DNA of 64,000 nucleotides from CAVVST01 sp963750995. Its GTDB lineage: Bacteria > Acidobacteriota > Vicinamibacteria > Vicinamibacterales > UBA2999. The stretch is taken from positions 992,001 to 1,056,000 of the forward strand of contig CAVVST010000002.1 in the NCBI GenBank assembly GCA_963750995.1, in the 5' to 3' direction. The notes under the pieces are model-generated. The model saw only the letters and a list, made by a program, of their open reading frames with translations, was not told where the DNA came from and ran no database searches. Position 1 is the first letter of the stretch; the number at the start of each line of letters is the position of its first letter. This document shows, one piece after another, positions 26,781-35,353 of the stretch. The position numbers were made by a program, and so were the translations under genes.

Positions 26781-27981
26781 TCGATATTCGTTCGGGCCGC
26801 AGTGTCAGCGCCAGCGCAGCGCCGGTCAGCGACAGCAGCGAAATCTGCACGTCTCCGGCCGTGACCCAGCCACCGCGGCCGGCGAGCCAGCCCATGAGAT
26901 AACCGGCAACCCCGGCGGAAGAGTACAGGCTCGTCACGAAGATACTCGAGGCACGGCCGGCCAGGCTGCTGTGAAGCGCTTTGACCTGGTAGGCCGCCAG
27001 ATTCACATACAGGATGCCGCTGACGACAACACCCCACATGAACGACAGGCTCGATTGCATGACAAAGAGTGACGAACCGTGGAACAGCAGATAGCCGAGA
27101 CCGGCCGCACCCAGGAAAGTGCCGCCCAGCACCAGCCTCGGCGAGAAGTGGTCTCCCAGCCAGCCGCCGCCGATTGACGCGAGCGCTCCAAGGCCGTAGA
27201 TGCTCATCACCGTCCCCGCGGTCGCGGGCGGGTAGTTCAGCCCTTCTCGCAGGAACGTCGGATACATGCCCAGGTACCCGTAGATGACCAGACCACCGAC
27301 GGCGCTCATCGCCGTCAGCACCACGGTGTTCCGGTTGAGCAGCGTGGACGCGCCGCCCCGATCGATCGCGCTGCCGGGAGCATCGTGCGCCTCGCTGAAC
27401 CATGGCTTGACCGTGAGCGCAACCAGGGCCATCGCCGCGAGGCCGATCAGCCCGTACGCCACCATCGGCACCCGCCAGCTCTGATACGCGCTGATCAGCA
27501 GGCCTCCCAGGATCGGTCCGATGATGGCGCCCACGGCAAAAAAGAAGTTGATGGCCCCGACCGCGGCCCCGCGCCGGCTGGCGAAGTAGCTGACGGCGAT
27601 AGCCAGCAGCACCGTCAACTGCATCGCTTCGCCGATGCCGGTGGCCGCGCGGTAGACGAGCATGTCGAAGAACCCCGACGACAGCACGGTGAGCGCCGTG
27701 CCGGCCGAGAACACCGCGATGCCGATCTGCAGCACGGTCTTGCGCGAGAAGCGTGTCAGCAGGTAGCCGGTGATCATGCCGGCCGCTGCCATGCCGAGCG
27801 TGAACACCGTCGCGAGAAACCCGATGGCCTCGAGCGAGAATCCGTATTCCCGCCGCACTTCCGGCGCCAGCAGCGGAAAGAGCTGCCGGTCCATTGCGTT
27901 GAGCGCGTACGAGGCGAGCAGCGCGCCGAACGCCACCCCGGCGTACCGCCTCGGGAGGGCGATCGCCACGCCGGTGTTCAC
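26776..27981 (-). CDS. MFS transporter
   Basis: A 401-residue major facilitator with about twelve helices. It opens FGALLASYALNAMDRQLFPL, with the A-loop-like LTRFSRKTV between helices 2 and 3 and WLGDHFSPRLV at the equivalent place in the second half. It carries no close signature for one substrate class; the opening resembles metabolite and sugar-acid transporters. It overlaps the upstream deacetylase stop as ATGA, so it may move that enzyme's substrate or product. The frame is intact. Confidence 0.87.
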   Translation of the reverse strand: MNTGVAIALPRRYAGVAFGALLASYALNAMDRQLFPLLAPEVRREYGFSLEAIGFLATVFTLGMAAAGMITGYLLTRFSRKTVLQIGIAVFSAGTALTVLSSGFFDMLVYRAATGIGEAMQLTVLLAIAVSYFASRRGAAVGAINFFFAVGAIIGPILGGLLISAYQSWRVPMVAYGLIGLAAMALVALTVKPWFSEAHDAPGSAIDRGGASTLLNRNTVVLTAMSAVGGLVIYGYLGMYPTFLREGLNYPPATAGTVMSIYGLGALASIGGGWLGDHFSPRLVLGGTFLGAAGLGYLLFHGSSLFVMQSSLSFMWGVVVSGILYVNLAAYQVKALHSSLAGRASSIFVTSLYSSAGVAGYLMGWLAGRGGWVTAGDVQISLLSLTGAALALTLRPERISK

Positions 27982-28884
27982 GCCTTCACGGCTCCAGGCG
28001 CGTGGCCGGCGGCGGGCTGCTGCGCGGCGAGATACCAGTCGAGAATCTGCTCACCGGTCCAGAAGACGACACCCGGGCGCGACCGGATGTGCTCGAGCGC
28101 TTCCCGGAAATAGCGCAGCCGGTGCGGCGCACCCATGATGTACGGATGGACGACCAGCGCCATGACGCGCGCCGACGGCTTCGCGTCGGCGTAGAGCTGT
28201 TCGAACTGATCGACCGCGCGAGTCCGGTATTCGCTGGCCGGATGATGCTGGATCAGCATCATGGCGACGTCATTGCATTCCTGGGTGTACGGAATCGAGA
28301 TCAGCGAACCGCTGCGGGTCTTCACCGGGACCGGCTGGTCGTCGAGCACCCAGTCGCACACGTACCTGGTAGCCGGCCTCGACCAGGATGTCCGGCGTGT
28401 CCCATGTCTCGGTCAGCCCGGGGCCGAGCCAGCCTCGCGGCGCGCGGCCGGTGAAGGCACGGATCGCATCGGTTGTCTTCCGGATGTCGGCGCGCTCGTC
28501 GGCAACCTTCTGCATGTTCTTCTGCGTGAACCCGTGGCCGATGAACTCCCACCGGCGCTCGAGCGCGGCGCTCGCGATCGGCTGGTAGGCTTCGATCGCC
28601 GATCCGTTGATCGCCAGGACGACTGGCGTCTGGAACCGATCGAACACCTCGAGCATTCTCCAGAACCCCACCCGGTTCCCGTACTCGTGCCAGGCCCAGT
28701 TCGGAACGTCGGGTTCCGGCGAGCCGCCGGCGGGCGGCGGCAGGACGGTACGCGGCAGCGGTTCCCGCGGGTTCCATTCCTCGACATTCACGATCACCCA
28801 GACAATCAGCTGCGCGCCGTCCGGCAGCCGCAGCGGCGGGCGGCTGGTGATGGCGGAGTAGGGAATCCGTTCGCTCGGCAACAT
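27978..28884 (-). CDS. Polysaccharide deacetylase / PuuE allantoinase-like protein, one frameshift
   Basis: CE4-fold hydrolase of about 300 residues related to PuuE-type allantoinases: AQLIVWVIVNVEEWNP, WEFIGHGFTQKNMQKVADE and GRAPRGWLGPGLTETWDT. After DILVEAGYQ near 28362 the frame changes to CDWVLDDQPVPVKTRSG and continues to SARVMALVVHPYIMG and the stop at 27978. It has no signal peptide, in contrast to its Tat-exported paralogue at 29435. It is coupled to the MFS gene by an ATGA overlap. Nucleobase-ring or imide hydrolysis is plausible; the substrate is inferred from family only. Confidence 0.8.
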
Positions 28885-28957
28885 ATGGACGCTCCTCGAT
28901 TGCGGAAACGGTAGTATCTACGCGAATCGCGGCTGCAAATCAAACCAGGAGGCAACC

Positions 28958-29428
28958 ATGACTGCCACGGTAGGCTCGCGCATTTCAATCGGCTTGGCGG
29001 CGGTGGCGCTGTTTTTCGGTCTGTCCACCGCGGTGCACGCACAGACCTACGTCAAGGGGGAACGTCCGCAGCAGCGCGGGTATTCACTGGCGGTGGTCAC
29101 CGAGGGAGGCAAGACCGTGTGGCTGGGCGGGCAGATCGCGGTCGCAGACGACGCCGGCCGGTCGCTGGCCGGCGATTTCGAAGGACAAGTGCGGCAGGTG
29201 TTCAAACTGCTCAACGCCACCCTCGCGAAAGCGGGCGGCAAGCTCAGCGACATGGTGCAGATGACCGTGTTCATCACCGACGTTCGCAACGGCGATCGTC
29301 TCACCGAGATCCGCCGGGAGATCTTCGGTGACAACTTCCCGGGCAGCGCGCTGATTACCATCACCGCGTTGGCCAACCCCGATGCCAAGGTCGAGATTCA
29401 AGGCTACGCCGTCATCGGCGGCAAGTAG
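28958..29428 (+). CDS. RidA (YjgF/YER057c) family protein with signal peptide
   Basis: A 156-residue protein with an N-terminal export signal (IGLAAVALFFGLSTAVHAQ) and a RidA barrel (GGKTVWLGGQIAVADDAG, LAKAGGKLSDMVQMTVFITD, FPGSALITITALANPDAKVEIQG). Ordinary RidA enzymes deaminate reactive enamines in the cytoplasm; the Arg typically needed for that (IPARTxV) is replaced here by SALITI. The exported location and changed site suggest another role. It lies six bases upstream of the Tat-exported deacetylase on the same strand, an apparent two-gene operon. A second exported RidA is at 40872. Confidence 0.87.
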   Translation: MTATVGSRISIGLAAVALFFGLSTAVHAQTYVKGERPQQRGYSLAVVTEGGKTVWLGGQIAVADDAGRSLAGDFEGQVRQVFKLLNATLAKAGGKLSDMVQMTVFITDVRNGDRLTEIRREIFGDNFPGSALITITALANPDAKVEIQGYAVIGGK

Positions 29429-29434
29429 GACTTC

Positions 29435-30421
29435 ATGAGCAGTCGACGCGATTTTCTCAAACGTGGCCTGACGCTGACGGGCGCGGCAGGTGCGCTGGCC
29501 TCGGCACTGGCGCCCCGCAAGGCGTTCGCCCGTGCGCAAGGTGGATCCGTGCGACGCGCCGACCGCTACGACGACTCGTTCATCTTCGAACGCAAGCCGT
29601 TCACGTGGCCGGGAAATGCGACGCTGGCGGTCTGGGTCGTGCCGAACGTCGAGGTCTGGCGCTACGACTCGCCCGCCGGACAGGCTATCTCTCCCAACGA
29701 TCGCAACATCGTCCCCGATGTCGTCAACTACGCCTGGCGGGAGTACGGCCTGCGCGTCGGATTGTGGCGCATCGCCGACGTGCTCGACGCCGCGGGCGTG
29801 AAAGCCACGGTCGCGCTGAACTCGGCCGTGGCCGAGACCCACCCCAAAGCCGTCGACGAAATGAAACGGCGCGGCTGGGAGTTCATGGGGCACGGCGTCA
29901 CCAACAGCGAGAACCTCGCCGGCTTGAACCCGGACAAGGAGCGCGCGGTGATCCAGGCCGTCCTCAAGACTATCGAGCAGTCGACCGGCCGGCGGCCGCG
30001 CGGTTGGCTCGGCCCGAGCCTGGCCGAGACGGCCAATACCCTCGACATCCTGGCGGAAGAGGGAGTGGACTACTGCGGCGACTGGAACAGCGACGACCAG
30101 CCGTATCCAATGAAGGTCAGAAAGGGCCGGATGTTTTCGATCCCGTATTGCATGGAGATCAACGACATCCCGCTCTTCATCAGGAAGGGCTACACCGGCG
30201 AGCAGTACCTCCAATCCGTCGTCGATCAGTTCGACACGCTGTACGCCGACAGCGCGAAGCAGCCGAGAGTGCTCGGACTACCTCTGCACCCGATGATCAC
30301 CGGGCAGCCGCTCCGCAGCAGGTATCTCGAGCGGGCGCTGGCTCACATGAAGAAACACGAGCGGGTCTGGTTCGCGACCGGCACCGAGATCATCGACGCG
30401 TATCAACGCGCGACGTCGTAA
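29435..30421 (+). CDS. Tat-exported polysaccharide deacetylase / PuuE allantoinase-like protein
   Basis: A 328-residue protein. A twin-arginine signal (SSRRDFLKRGLTLTGAAGA) is followed by a CE4/PuuE-type barrel: NATLAVWVVPNVEVW, LWRIADVLDAAGVKATVALN, WEFMGHGVTNSENLAG, GRRPRGWLGPSLAETANTLD and LGLPLHPMITGQP. Its nearest relative in the window is the cytoplasmic-looking copy at 27978-28884, which shares the EFMGHG and RPRGWLGP blocks. The pair flank an exported RidA. PuuE opens allantoin or related imide rings, so an extracytoplasmic amide-ring hydrolase is plausible but unproven. The frame is intact. Confidence 0.87.
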   Translation: MSSRRDFLKRGLTLTGAAGALASALAPRKAFARAQGGSVRRADRYDDSFIFERKPFTWPGNATLAVWVVPNVEVWRYDSPAGQAISPNDRNIVPDVVNYAWREYGLRVGLWRIADVLDAAGVKATVALNSAVAETHPKAVDEMKRRGWEFMGHGVTNSENLAGLNPDKERAVIQAVLKTIEQSTGRRPRGWLGPSLAETANTLDILAEEGVDYCGDWNSDDQPYPMKVRKGRMFSIPYCMEINDIPLFIRKGYTGEQYLQSVVDQFDTLYADSAKQPRVLGLPLHPMITGQPLRSRYLERALAHMKKHERVWFATGTEIIDAYQRATS

Positions 30422-30435
30422 GCACTCCCGGCGTC

Positions 30436-31074
30436 TCAGGCCGCCGCCGGGGGTTCTTTCCGGCCCACGAGGAGCGCGAGTTCTCGCCATTTCCAGTAGC
30501 AGTCGACGTCCTCGAATCCAATGTCGCGCAGCCACTCCAGCTGGGTGTCAACGTTCAGCAGCCTGTTCGACGGATCCTCGTCCGCGGGGGTAATGCCCAT
30601 CGCCTGAAGAAACCGCTGATGTGCGTAGGGAGACACGGACGCCACATGCTCGAGGTTGCAGAACACCCCTCCCTGCTCCAGTAGATCCCAGATCTCCTGA
30701 TACAGATGTCGCTTTCGTTCGTGCGCCAGGTGATGGATCGCAAAGCTCGACACCACCGCATCGAACATGCCGAGCGACGGCAGCGGAAATTCCAGATTGT
30801 GGTGAACGATCTCCGCACGCGACATTGGCCCGAACCTGGTGTGCAGGTGGTCAATCATCAGCGGCGAAAAATCGAGAGCCACGCCGGTCGCATGGGGTCT
30901 CGCGAGGAGCACAGACTCCAGCAACCGTCCATCCCCGGAGCCAAGATCGAGAACCCGGCGGATATCGCCCGGAATTTCGTCGAGCAACGCCGCTTCACCG
31001 GCAGCCCGGTGCGGCAGGTGGTCGGCGCGCCGCAGGTACGCGGACGCGTGCTCGGCTGAGCGCCATTCGCTCAT
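30436..31074 (-). CDS. Class I SAM-dependent methyltransferase
   Basis: About 212 residues from ATG 31074 (MSEWRSAEHASAYLRRADHL); longer starts to 31146 are possible. SAM motif I reads RRVLDLGSGDGRLLESVL, motif II FDAVVSSFAIHHLAHERK and motif III LLEQGGVFCNLEHVASVS, the pattern of UbiE-like enzymes. The C-terminus contains WLRDIGFEDVDCYWKWRELAL. It is convergent with the deacetylase gene, with only 14 bases between stops. Substrate unknown. Confidence 0.85.
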   Translation of the reverse strand: MSEWRSAEHASAYLRRADHLPHRAAGEAALLDEIPGDIRRVLDLGSGDGRLLESVLLARPHATGVALDFSPLMIDHLHTRFGPMSRAEIVHHNLEFPLPSLGMFDAVVSSFAIHHLAHERKRHLYQEIWDLLEQGGVFCNLEHVASVSPYAHQRFLQAMGITPADEDPSNRLLNVDTQLEWLRDIGFEDVDCYWKWRELALLVGRKEPPAAA

Positions 31075-31129
31075 CGTTACAGGCACCTTTCCAGCTCGCT
31101 GCACCGTGGTGATGACTCTACGGTCGTGG

Positions 31130-32995
31130 TCATTCGTCGATGGCAAACGCGAGCAGCACGTTGCCCGATGCCCCTCCGAACCGCGGATAACCGGAGTTCA
31201 CGAACATCATGCTGCCGGCAACGACTGGCCCCGCGCCGTCCAGCGATCCGCCCCTGGCCGCGACGCCGTTGACGGTCCGGAAGCTCGTCTGCGTGTCGAA
31301 GTCCCACACCGGGGTGCCGTCCGCCGTGGAAAACGCCCGGATGTGTCCGTCCATCGACCCCGAGAACACCAGGCCCGGCACGGCGGTCACGGCGCCCGGC
31401 TGCGCGGGACTGCATCCGGGACGCGGCGGAGTGCACGGCCGGCTCGGGGCGAACCAGACCTTGCTCCCGTCCGCGATGTTGAGCGCGGTCAATCCGCCTC
31501 CCCGCACCGGATCCAGTTCCGCGTCGCCGATCGGCGTCGGGCCGCTGACGCGTCCGACGCGGACGACGTCAGAGACCGACGCGTAGACATGGCGTCCGTC
31601 GCTCGCCGTTCCCCACTGGACGCCGCCATTCGTGCCTCCCGTCCCCACGCGGGTCTGCCATAACAGTCTTCCTTTGTTGGCTGGATCCAGCGCATAGACC
31701 ACCCCGGACTTCTGGCCGGCCACCAGCACGTCCCGGCCGTTCGATCCTCGCACGAGCATGGCCGACGAGCCGTAGTCGAAGTCAGGACCGGCATCGTCGG
31801 GGCAATTGGCGCCGCGCGTCCCGCACGACGAGTTGTAGACGTCATTGGGCGTGGTTTGCTGGGACCAGGCGATTGCGCCGGTTTCGAGATCGAGCGCGAG
31901 GATGGCGTCGCTCGTCGCGGTGGCGGGATGTGAATAGTTGTCCCCGCTGGTGATGTAGAGCACGCCGCGGGGCTGATCGATGGTCGGTGTGGACCAGACG
32001 CCTGCACCCGACGGCCCGTAGGTGGCCGTGCCCACCGCGGTCTGCCCGGTCCTTTTCGGCGGGTCCACCAGGTAGGTCTTCCACACCACCGAACCGTCAC
32101 GGACGCGCACCGCGGTCACGCTGCCGCGAAACGTGCAGCACGGATATCCAGGATCGATCGAGCGGGTTTCTTCCCACGACGCCGCCGGCACGAACGCGAC
32201 GCCGCCGTGCACCGCGATCGATCCGGTCAACCGCGTGGCCTCGTGATCTTCAATCCGTCTTTTCCAGTTCTCCTTGCCGGAGCGGGCATCGAGCGCATAG
32301 ACCAGCCCATTCTGGTCGCTGAACACGAGCGAGTGCCTGCCGCCCTCGACGACGATGGTCATCGCCGTGCGCACGGGACCGCTCGCCTGGTAGCGCCAGT
32401 GAAGGCAACCGCTTCCCGCGTCCAGTGCCTGGACCACACCGCCTGCGCTGCCGACGAAGAGCGTCCCGTTGAGAACCGTCGGCGCGGCGAATGCCGTGAC
32501 GTCTCCGGCAAACCCGAACGCCCATTTCAGCTGCAACCGGCCGACGTTCCGGCTATTGATGCCAGTGCCGTCGCCCGCCTGGAACCGTGTGTTCGCGGGC
32601 GATGGGCCCCACCCGCTCCACGTGTCGCGCGAAGAACCAGCCATGATCGGCCGGTCGGTCTTGCAGAATGTGCTGGGCGGCGGTGCCGAGTCCTCGGTTC
32701 CCGTGCCGAGGAAAGCGGCGACCGCTTCCCGTTCGTCCCGCCGCATCGGATACGCGATGCTCATCATCAGGCCGAAGTCGAGGGTCCGGAGAATGCGCGC
32801 AGGCGACATTTTCGCCAGCGCCTCGCGAGTCGGAATCCTCGCCCCCACCTGGTCGTGGCACGAGGCGCAGTACTTCGCATAGAGCTGCTCGCCGCCTGGC
32901 CGGGTCTGCGCCCTTGAAGCCGCGCTGCCTGCGGCAACGACCAACGCGCACGCGGCGACCAGAAGAACACTCGAACCGACCTGAACGGTCTTCAT
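31130..32995 (-). CDS. PQQ-dependent quinohaemoprotein dehydrogenase with N-terminal cytochrome c
   Basis: A 621-residue protein. A signal peptide is followed by a c-type haem domain with CASCH at residues 43-47, and an eight-bladed PQQ propeller from about residue 120. Blade signatures repeat (VVQALDAGSGCLHWRYQ, LVYALDARSGKENWKRR, DAILALDLETGAIAWSQQ, VVYALDPANKGRLLWQ, HIRAFSTADGTPVWDF). A vicinal Cys-Cys (YPCCTF) is present as in PQQ alcohol dehydrogenases. The N-terminal haem order matches polyvinyl-alcohol dehydrogenase (cytochrome); classical quinohaemoprotein ADHs carry the haem at the C-terminus. It would oxidise an alcohol in the periplasm and pass electrons to its haem. Confidence 0.87.
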   Translation of the reverse strand: MKTVQVGSSVLLVAACALVVAAGSAASRAQTRPGGEQLYAKYCASCHDQVGARIPTREALAKMSPARILRTLDFGLMMSIAYPMRRDEREAVAAFLGTGTEDSAPPPSTFCKTDRPIMAGSSRDTWSGWGPSPANTRFQAGDGTGINSRNVGRLQLKWAFGFAGDVTAFAAPTVLNGTLFVGSAGGVVQALDAGSGCLHWRYQASGPVRTAMTIVVEGGRHSLVFSDQNGLVYALDARSGKENWKRRIEDHEATRLTGSIAVHGGVAFVPAASWEETRSIDPGYPCCTFRGSVTAVRVRDGSVVWKTYLVDPPKRTGQTAVGTATYGPSGAGVWSTPTIDQPRGVLYITSGDNYSHPATATSDAILALDLETGAIAWSQQTTPNDVYNSSCGTRGANCPDDAGPDFDYGSSAMLVRGSNGRDVLVAGQKSGVVYALDPANKGRLLWQTRVGTGGTNGGVQWGTASDGRHVYASVSDVVRVGRVSGPTPIGDAELDPVRGGGLTALNIADGSKVWFAPSRPCTPPRPGCSPAQPGAVTAVPGLVFSGSMDGHIRAFSTADGTPVWDFDTQTSFRTVNGVAARGGSLDGAGPVVAGSMMFVNSGYPRFGGASGNVLLAFAIDE

Positions 32996-33016
32996 CTGCC
33001 CTCGCTTGTCATCGGG

Positions 33017-33394
33017 TCAGCGCAGCACATATCCAGCGAGGACGCTCTGCACCGCATAGATGCTCAGCTTCTTGTTGAATTGCAGTTGGATCGGCGCCTG
33101 CGTGCCAGTAAGCCAGACCTTCAGTTCCGCGTCGAGATCGAACGTACCAGCTGTCTCTATACTGAATCGGGTGATGCTGCGGTAGGGAATCGACTGGTAC
33201 TCGACTTTCTTGCCCGTCATGCCCTGCCGGTTCACGAAGATAAGTCGCTTATCGGTGAACACGAACATGTCGCGTATCAGTTGATATGCCTTCTCAACTC
33301 GTTCGCCCGGCGCGAGAACCTGGCTGAACTCGGCTTGCAGTGTTGACACGTCGACTTCCGACGCGTTACCAAGCAGACCATCAAGTAATCCCAT
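33017..33394 (-). CDS. Bacterial PH-domain protein
   Basis: A 125-residue soluble protein that is essentially one bacterial pleckstrin-homology domain. The core reads GERVEKAYQLIRDMFVFTDK, RLIFVNRQGMTGKKVEYQSI and PYRSITRFSIETAGTFDLDA, typical of the bPH_1 family. The N-terminus is MGLLDGLLGNASEVD. No membrane segment. Such proteins form ring oligomers of unknown role. It stands alone between the PQQ dehydrogenase and the NUDIX gene. Confidence 0.87.
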   Translation of the reverse strand: MGLLDGLLGNASEVDVSTLQAEFSQVLAPGERVEKAYQLIRDMFVFTDKRLIFVNRQGMTGKKVEYQSIPYRSITRFSIETAGTFDLDAELKVWLTGTQAPIQLQFNKKLSIYAVQSVLAGYVLR

Positions 33395-33619
33395 TTCGCC
33401 TCCAACGGCCTGCGACTCGCCCCCCGGACGACCGTCAATTGTGCAGGCAACGAGGAAGGTGGCGATCGTCGCCTTTCCTCAATGCGTGCGGAGGCGGTGA
33501 CCGAATCCCGAGTCAGCGCGAGGACGACGGCGCCCCACATCAGCACGCCGGTCATGATCGGCAGACCGAGCCGGTGCGCCCCGAGGACGAGGGCGCGATC
33601 GTAGCGCAGCCAGCCGGGA
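33395..33619 (-). other. Intergenic stretch with a possible gene remnant
   Basis: On the minus strand the region codes for DPGWLRYDRALVLGAHRLGL followed by PIMTGVLMWGAVVLALTRDS, which looks like the end of a membrane-anchored protein, but there is no start and the frame runs on into the PH gene. No promoter or RNA gene is obvious. I call it a probable remnant at most. Confidence 0.3.
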
Positions 33620-34069
33620 TCATGTGCGGCGGTGAATGTTCTCCAGTCGGGTTCGCGCGCCCTCCAGCAGCGGTAGAACCGGGTGATCGGCGAGCTTTGT
33701 CGCCGCCTCGGTCAGCGGCCACCACGTCCGGTCTCGAAAATGCGCCTCCTCATAGTCGTCGTACGCCTCGGTAACGTCCATTAAGAAGACGGCCACCACC
33801 AGGTCGAGGTCCCATTTCTGGTACTCAAACGTCCCGAGCGCATCGCCAATCAGCCGTCCCTTGAGACCCGCTTCTTCCCACGCCTCGTTCAGCGCGGTCT
33901 CCTCGTGGGTGTCTCCCCGATCGACCATGCCCTTGGGAATCCCCCAGCGGCGCGATGCCTTCCGTCGAATGAGGCACACCTCGAAACCGTTGCCGGCGCG
34001 CCGGACCGCAATGACTCCTGCCTGTTGAGGAACGCCCGCATCCAGGCCCGAGGCTGCCAATCCCTTCAC
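33620..34069 (-). CDS. NUDIX hydrolase
   Basis: A 149-residue pyrophosphohydrolase with the Nudix box in GDTHEETALNEAWEEAGL (about residues 52-69). The usual Arg of the REUXEE core is Asn here, but both metal-binding glutamates are kept. SRRWGIPKGMVDRG before it and the single-domain length resemble Ap4A/diphosphoinositol-type enzymes. It probably removes nucleoside diphosphate derivatives; the substrate is not determined. It lies on the minus strand after the caspase-like cluster. Confidence 0.88.
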   Translation of the reverse strand: MKGLAASGLDAGVPQQAGVIAVRRAGNGFEVCLIRRKASRRWGIPKGMVDRGDTHEETALNEAWEEAGLKGRLIGDALGTFEYQKWDLDLVVAVFLMDVTEAYDDYEEAHFRDRTWWPLTEAATKLADHPVLPLLEGARTRLENIHRRT

Positions 34070-34135
34070 CGTACCCCGGCGCCGCGATCGATCAGCGTAA
34101 GCATGTAGGTCGGCTCGGCCCTCAAGGACGTGGTG

Positions 34136-34258
34136 TTAGAACGAGATCCGAACAGCAAGCGGATCGTCGCCCTGCGCCATGACCTCGGCAGGAGTGGCGA
34201 TGAGGAGGCTGACGGCTACCGCAATCGTGCTCAGGCTCTGGAAGATCAGTCGTCGCAT
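34136..34258 (-). CDS. 40-residue secreted peptide, possibly a truncated gene
   Basis: ATG 34258 is preceded by AAGGA with seven-base spacing and begins MRRLIFQSLSTIAVAVSLLI then ATPAEVMAQ, a complete signal peptide with an AMA-type cleavage site. Only GDDPLAVRISF follows before TAA at 34136. Either this is a tiny exported peptide encoded 54 bases after the caspase-like gene, or it is the front end of a larger secreted protein that lost the rest. Codon usage matches the neighbours. Confidence 0.6.
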   Translation of the reverse strand: MRRLIFQSLSTIAVAVSLLIATPAEVMAQGDDPLAVRISF

Positions 34259-34312
34259 GGCGTTATCCTTTCTTGAGACTCAAACAGATTTGTTACGTCT
34301 GATGCCGAAGGT

Positions 34313-34987
34313 TCACATCCTGGACACGGACGTGCGGCAGCCTGCAAAGAACACGAGATTGACCTTCGAGGCACGGCACGACGCCGCAATCCGATCGACC
34401 GGGAGGGCCCGCGCCTGGAGCCGCGCGACGGAGCAGCCGCGCTCGAGCGGGAAGTTGCCCGGCAGCAGGTACACCTTACCGCCCGACTCCACGCCGTGGC
34501 CGGTGCAGTAAATCACCGCCGCATCATGCTTTGCCGCGACTCTGCTGAAACCGGCCAGAGCCGCCAGCAGAGAGGCGCGGGACGGGCCGACACCTTGCAC
34601 CACGGAAAAGCCGTTCTCACTCAACATCGCCGCAATGCGGCGCTCATCGTGACTCGCGCCGGCGAGCGGCGCCAGGCCGGCGCCCGCGTACTCCGACACG
34701 ATCAGCACGAGAGCGCACCGGCGTTCTTCTCTCGACCCCGGCGGGAGCCGGAAACCCCACGTGAGGCGCTCGGGCCACTTCACCCACTCCGGCACCTGGT
34801 GCCGCTGACTCGCCGTGACTGTTAGTGCCCGCAGCTTTCGCGGGAACTGTCTGAAATGGAGTGGTTCGGCCCCTGCCAGTTGAATGAGCGCCGTCGCGAA
34901 TGGATTACCGCCGAACGCATCACGATCGATCGTGGTCCCGCCCGAGCGTGTGGCAAAGACAATCGCTGGAGCACGGCGGCGAATCAT
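34313..34987 (-). CDS. Caspase-like (C14) protein with permuted halves
   Basis: About 224 residues from ATG 34987, which overlaps the preceding lipoprotein stop as ATGA. Residues 1-70 (APAIVFATRSGGTTIDRDAF, GGNPFATALIQLAG, LRALTVTASQRHQVPEW) resemble the part of caspase-like domains that normally follows the catalytic cysteine. Residues 90-224 resemble the usual N-terminal part: ALVLIVSEYAGAGLAPLAGA, SHDERRIAAMLSENGFSVV, the His-box VIYCTGHGVESGGKVYLLPG and a final NLVFFAGCRTS, where metacaspases have DACR. Either the order is permuted or this is the junction of two tandem copies. Protease activity is unproven. Confidence 0.65.
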   Translation of the reverse strand: MIRRRAPAIVFATRSGGTTIDRDAFGGNPFATALIQLAGAEPLHFRQFPRKLRALTVTASQRHQVPEWVKWPERLTWGFRLPPGSREERRCALVLIVSEYAGAGLAPLAGASHDERRIAAMLSENGFSVVQGVGPSRASLLAALAGFSRVAAKHDAAVIYCTGHGVESGGKVYLLPGNFPLERGCSVARLQARALPVDRIAASCRASKVNLVFFAGCRTSVSRM

Positions 34988-35275
34988 GTGTGCCCCGAGA
35001 GTGGGGATCCGAGTTCCACGTGCCTGGCGATCACGGGTCTGGCTGAGTTCGCGCCCGAACGTCCGGGCCACGAGTAGCACTGCGTGTCGCCATAGTGAAC
35101 CGGGAACCGGTTCGTACTGGCTGGTGCGCCGCTGCAGGTGGAATCGGTCCAGAATCCGATCGTCACGTATCGCTCTCCGCCGGTCGGGATTGGCTCTGGC
35201 TTGGCCGACCTGCGTGGAAGCGCCGCAACCCGCACACATCACTGCGAAGCCAAATAACATCAGCGACCGGTTCAC
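34984..35275 (-). CDS. Small lipoprotein, one frameshift
   Basis: A GTG start at 35275 gives a lipoprotein signal (NRSLMLFGFAVMCAGCGAS) with the lipobox CAGC. A frame change near 35195 leads to PTGGERYVTIGFWTDSTCSG, then FPVHYGDTQCYSWPGRSG and a TGA at 34984 that overlaps the caspase-like start. The mature part has two cysteines that could pair. I do not recognise it. Coupling by overlap suggests it works with the caspase-like protein. Confidence 0.55.
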
Positions 35276-35353
35276 TCTCTTATCGCAATGGATCGTAGCA
35301 CGCTCAATCCGACGTTCTTTTCCCTCGTCAGTTCGAAAAGTGCCGTCCTGCAC

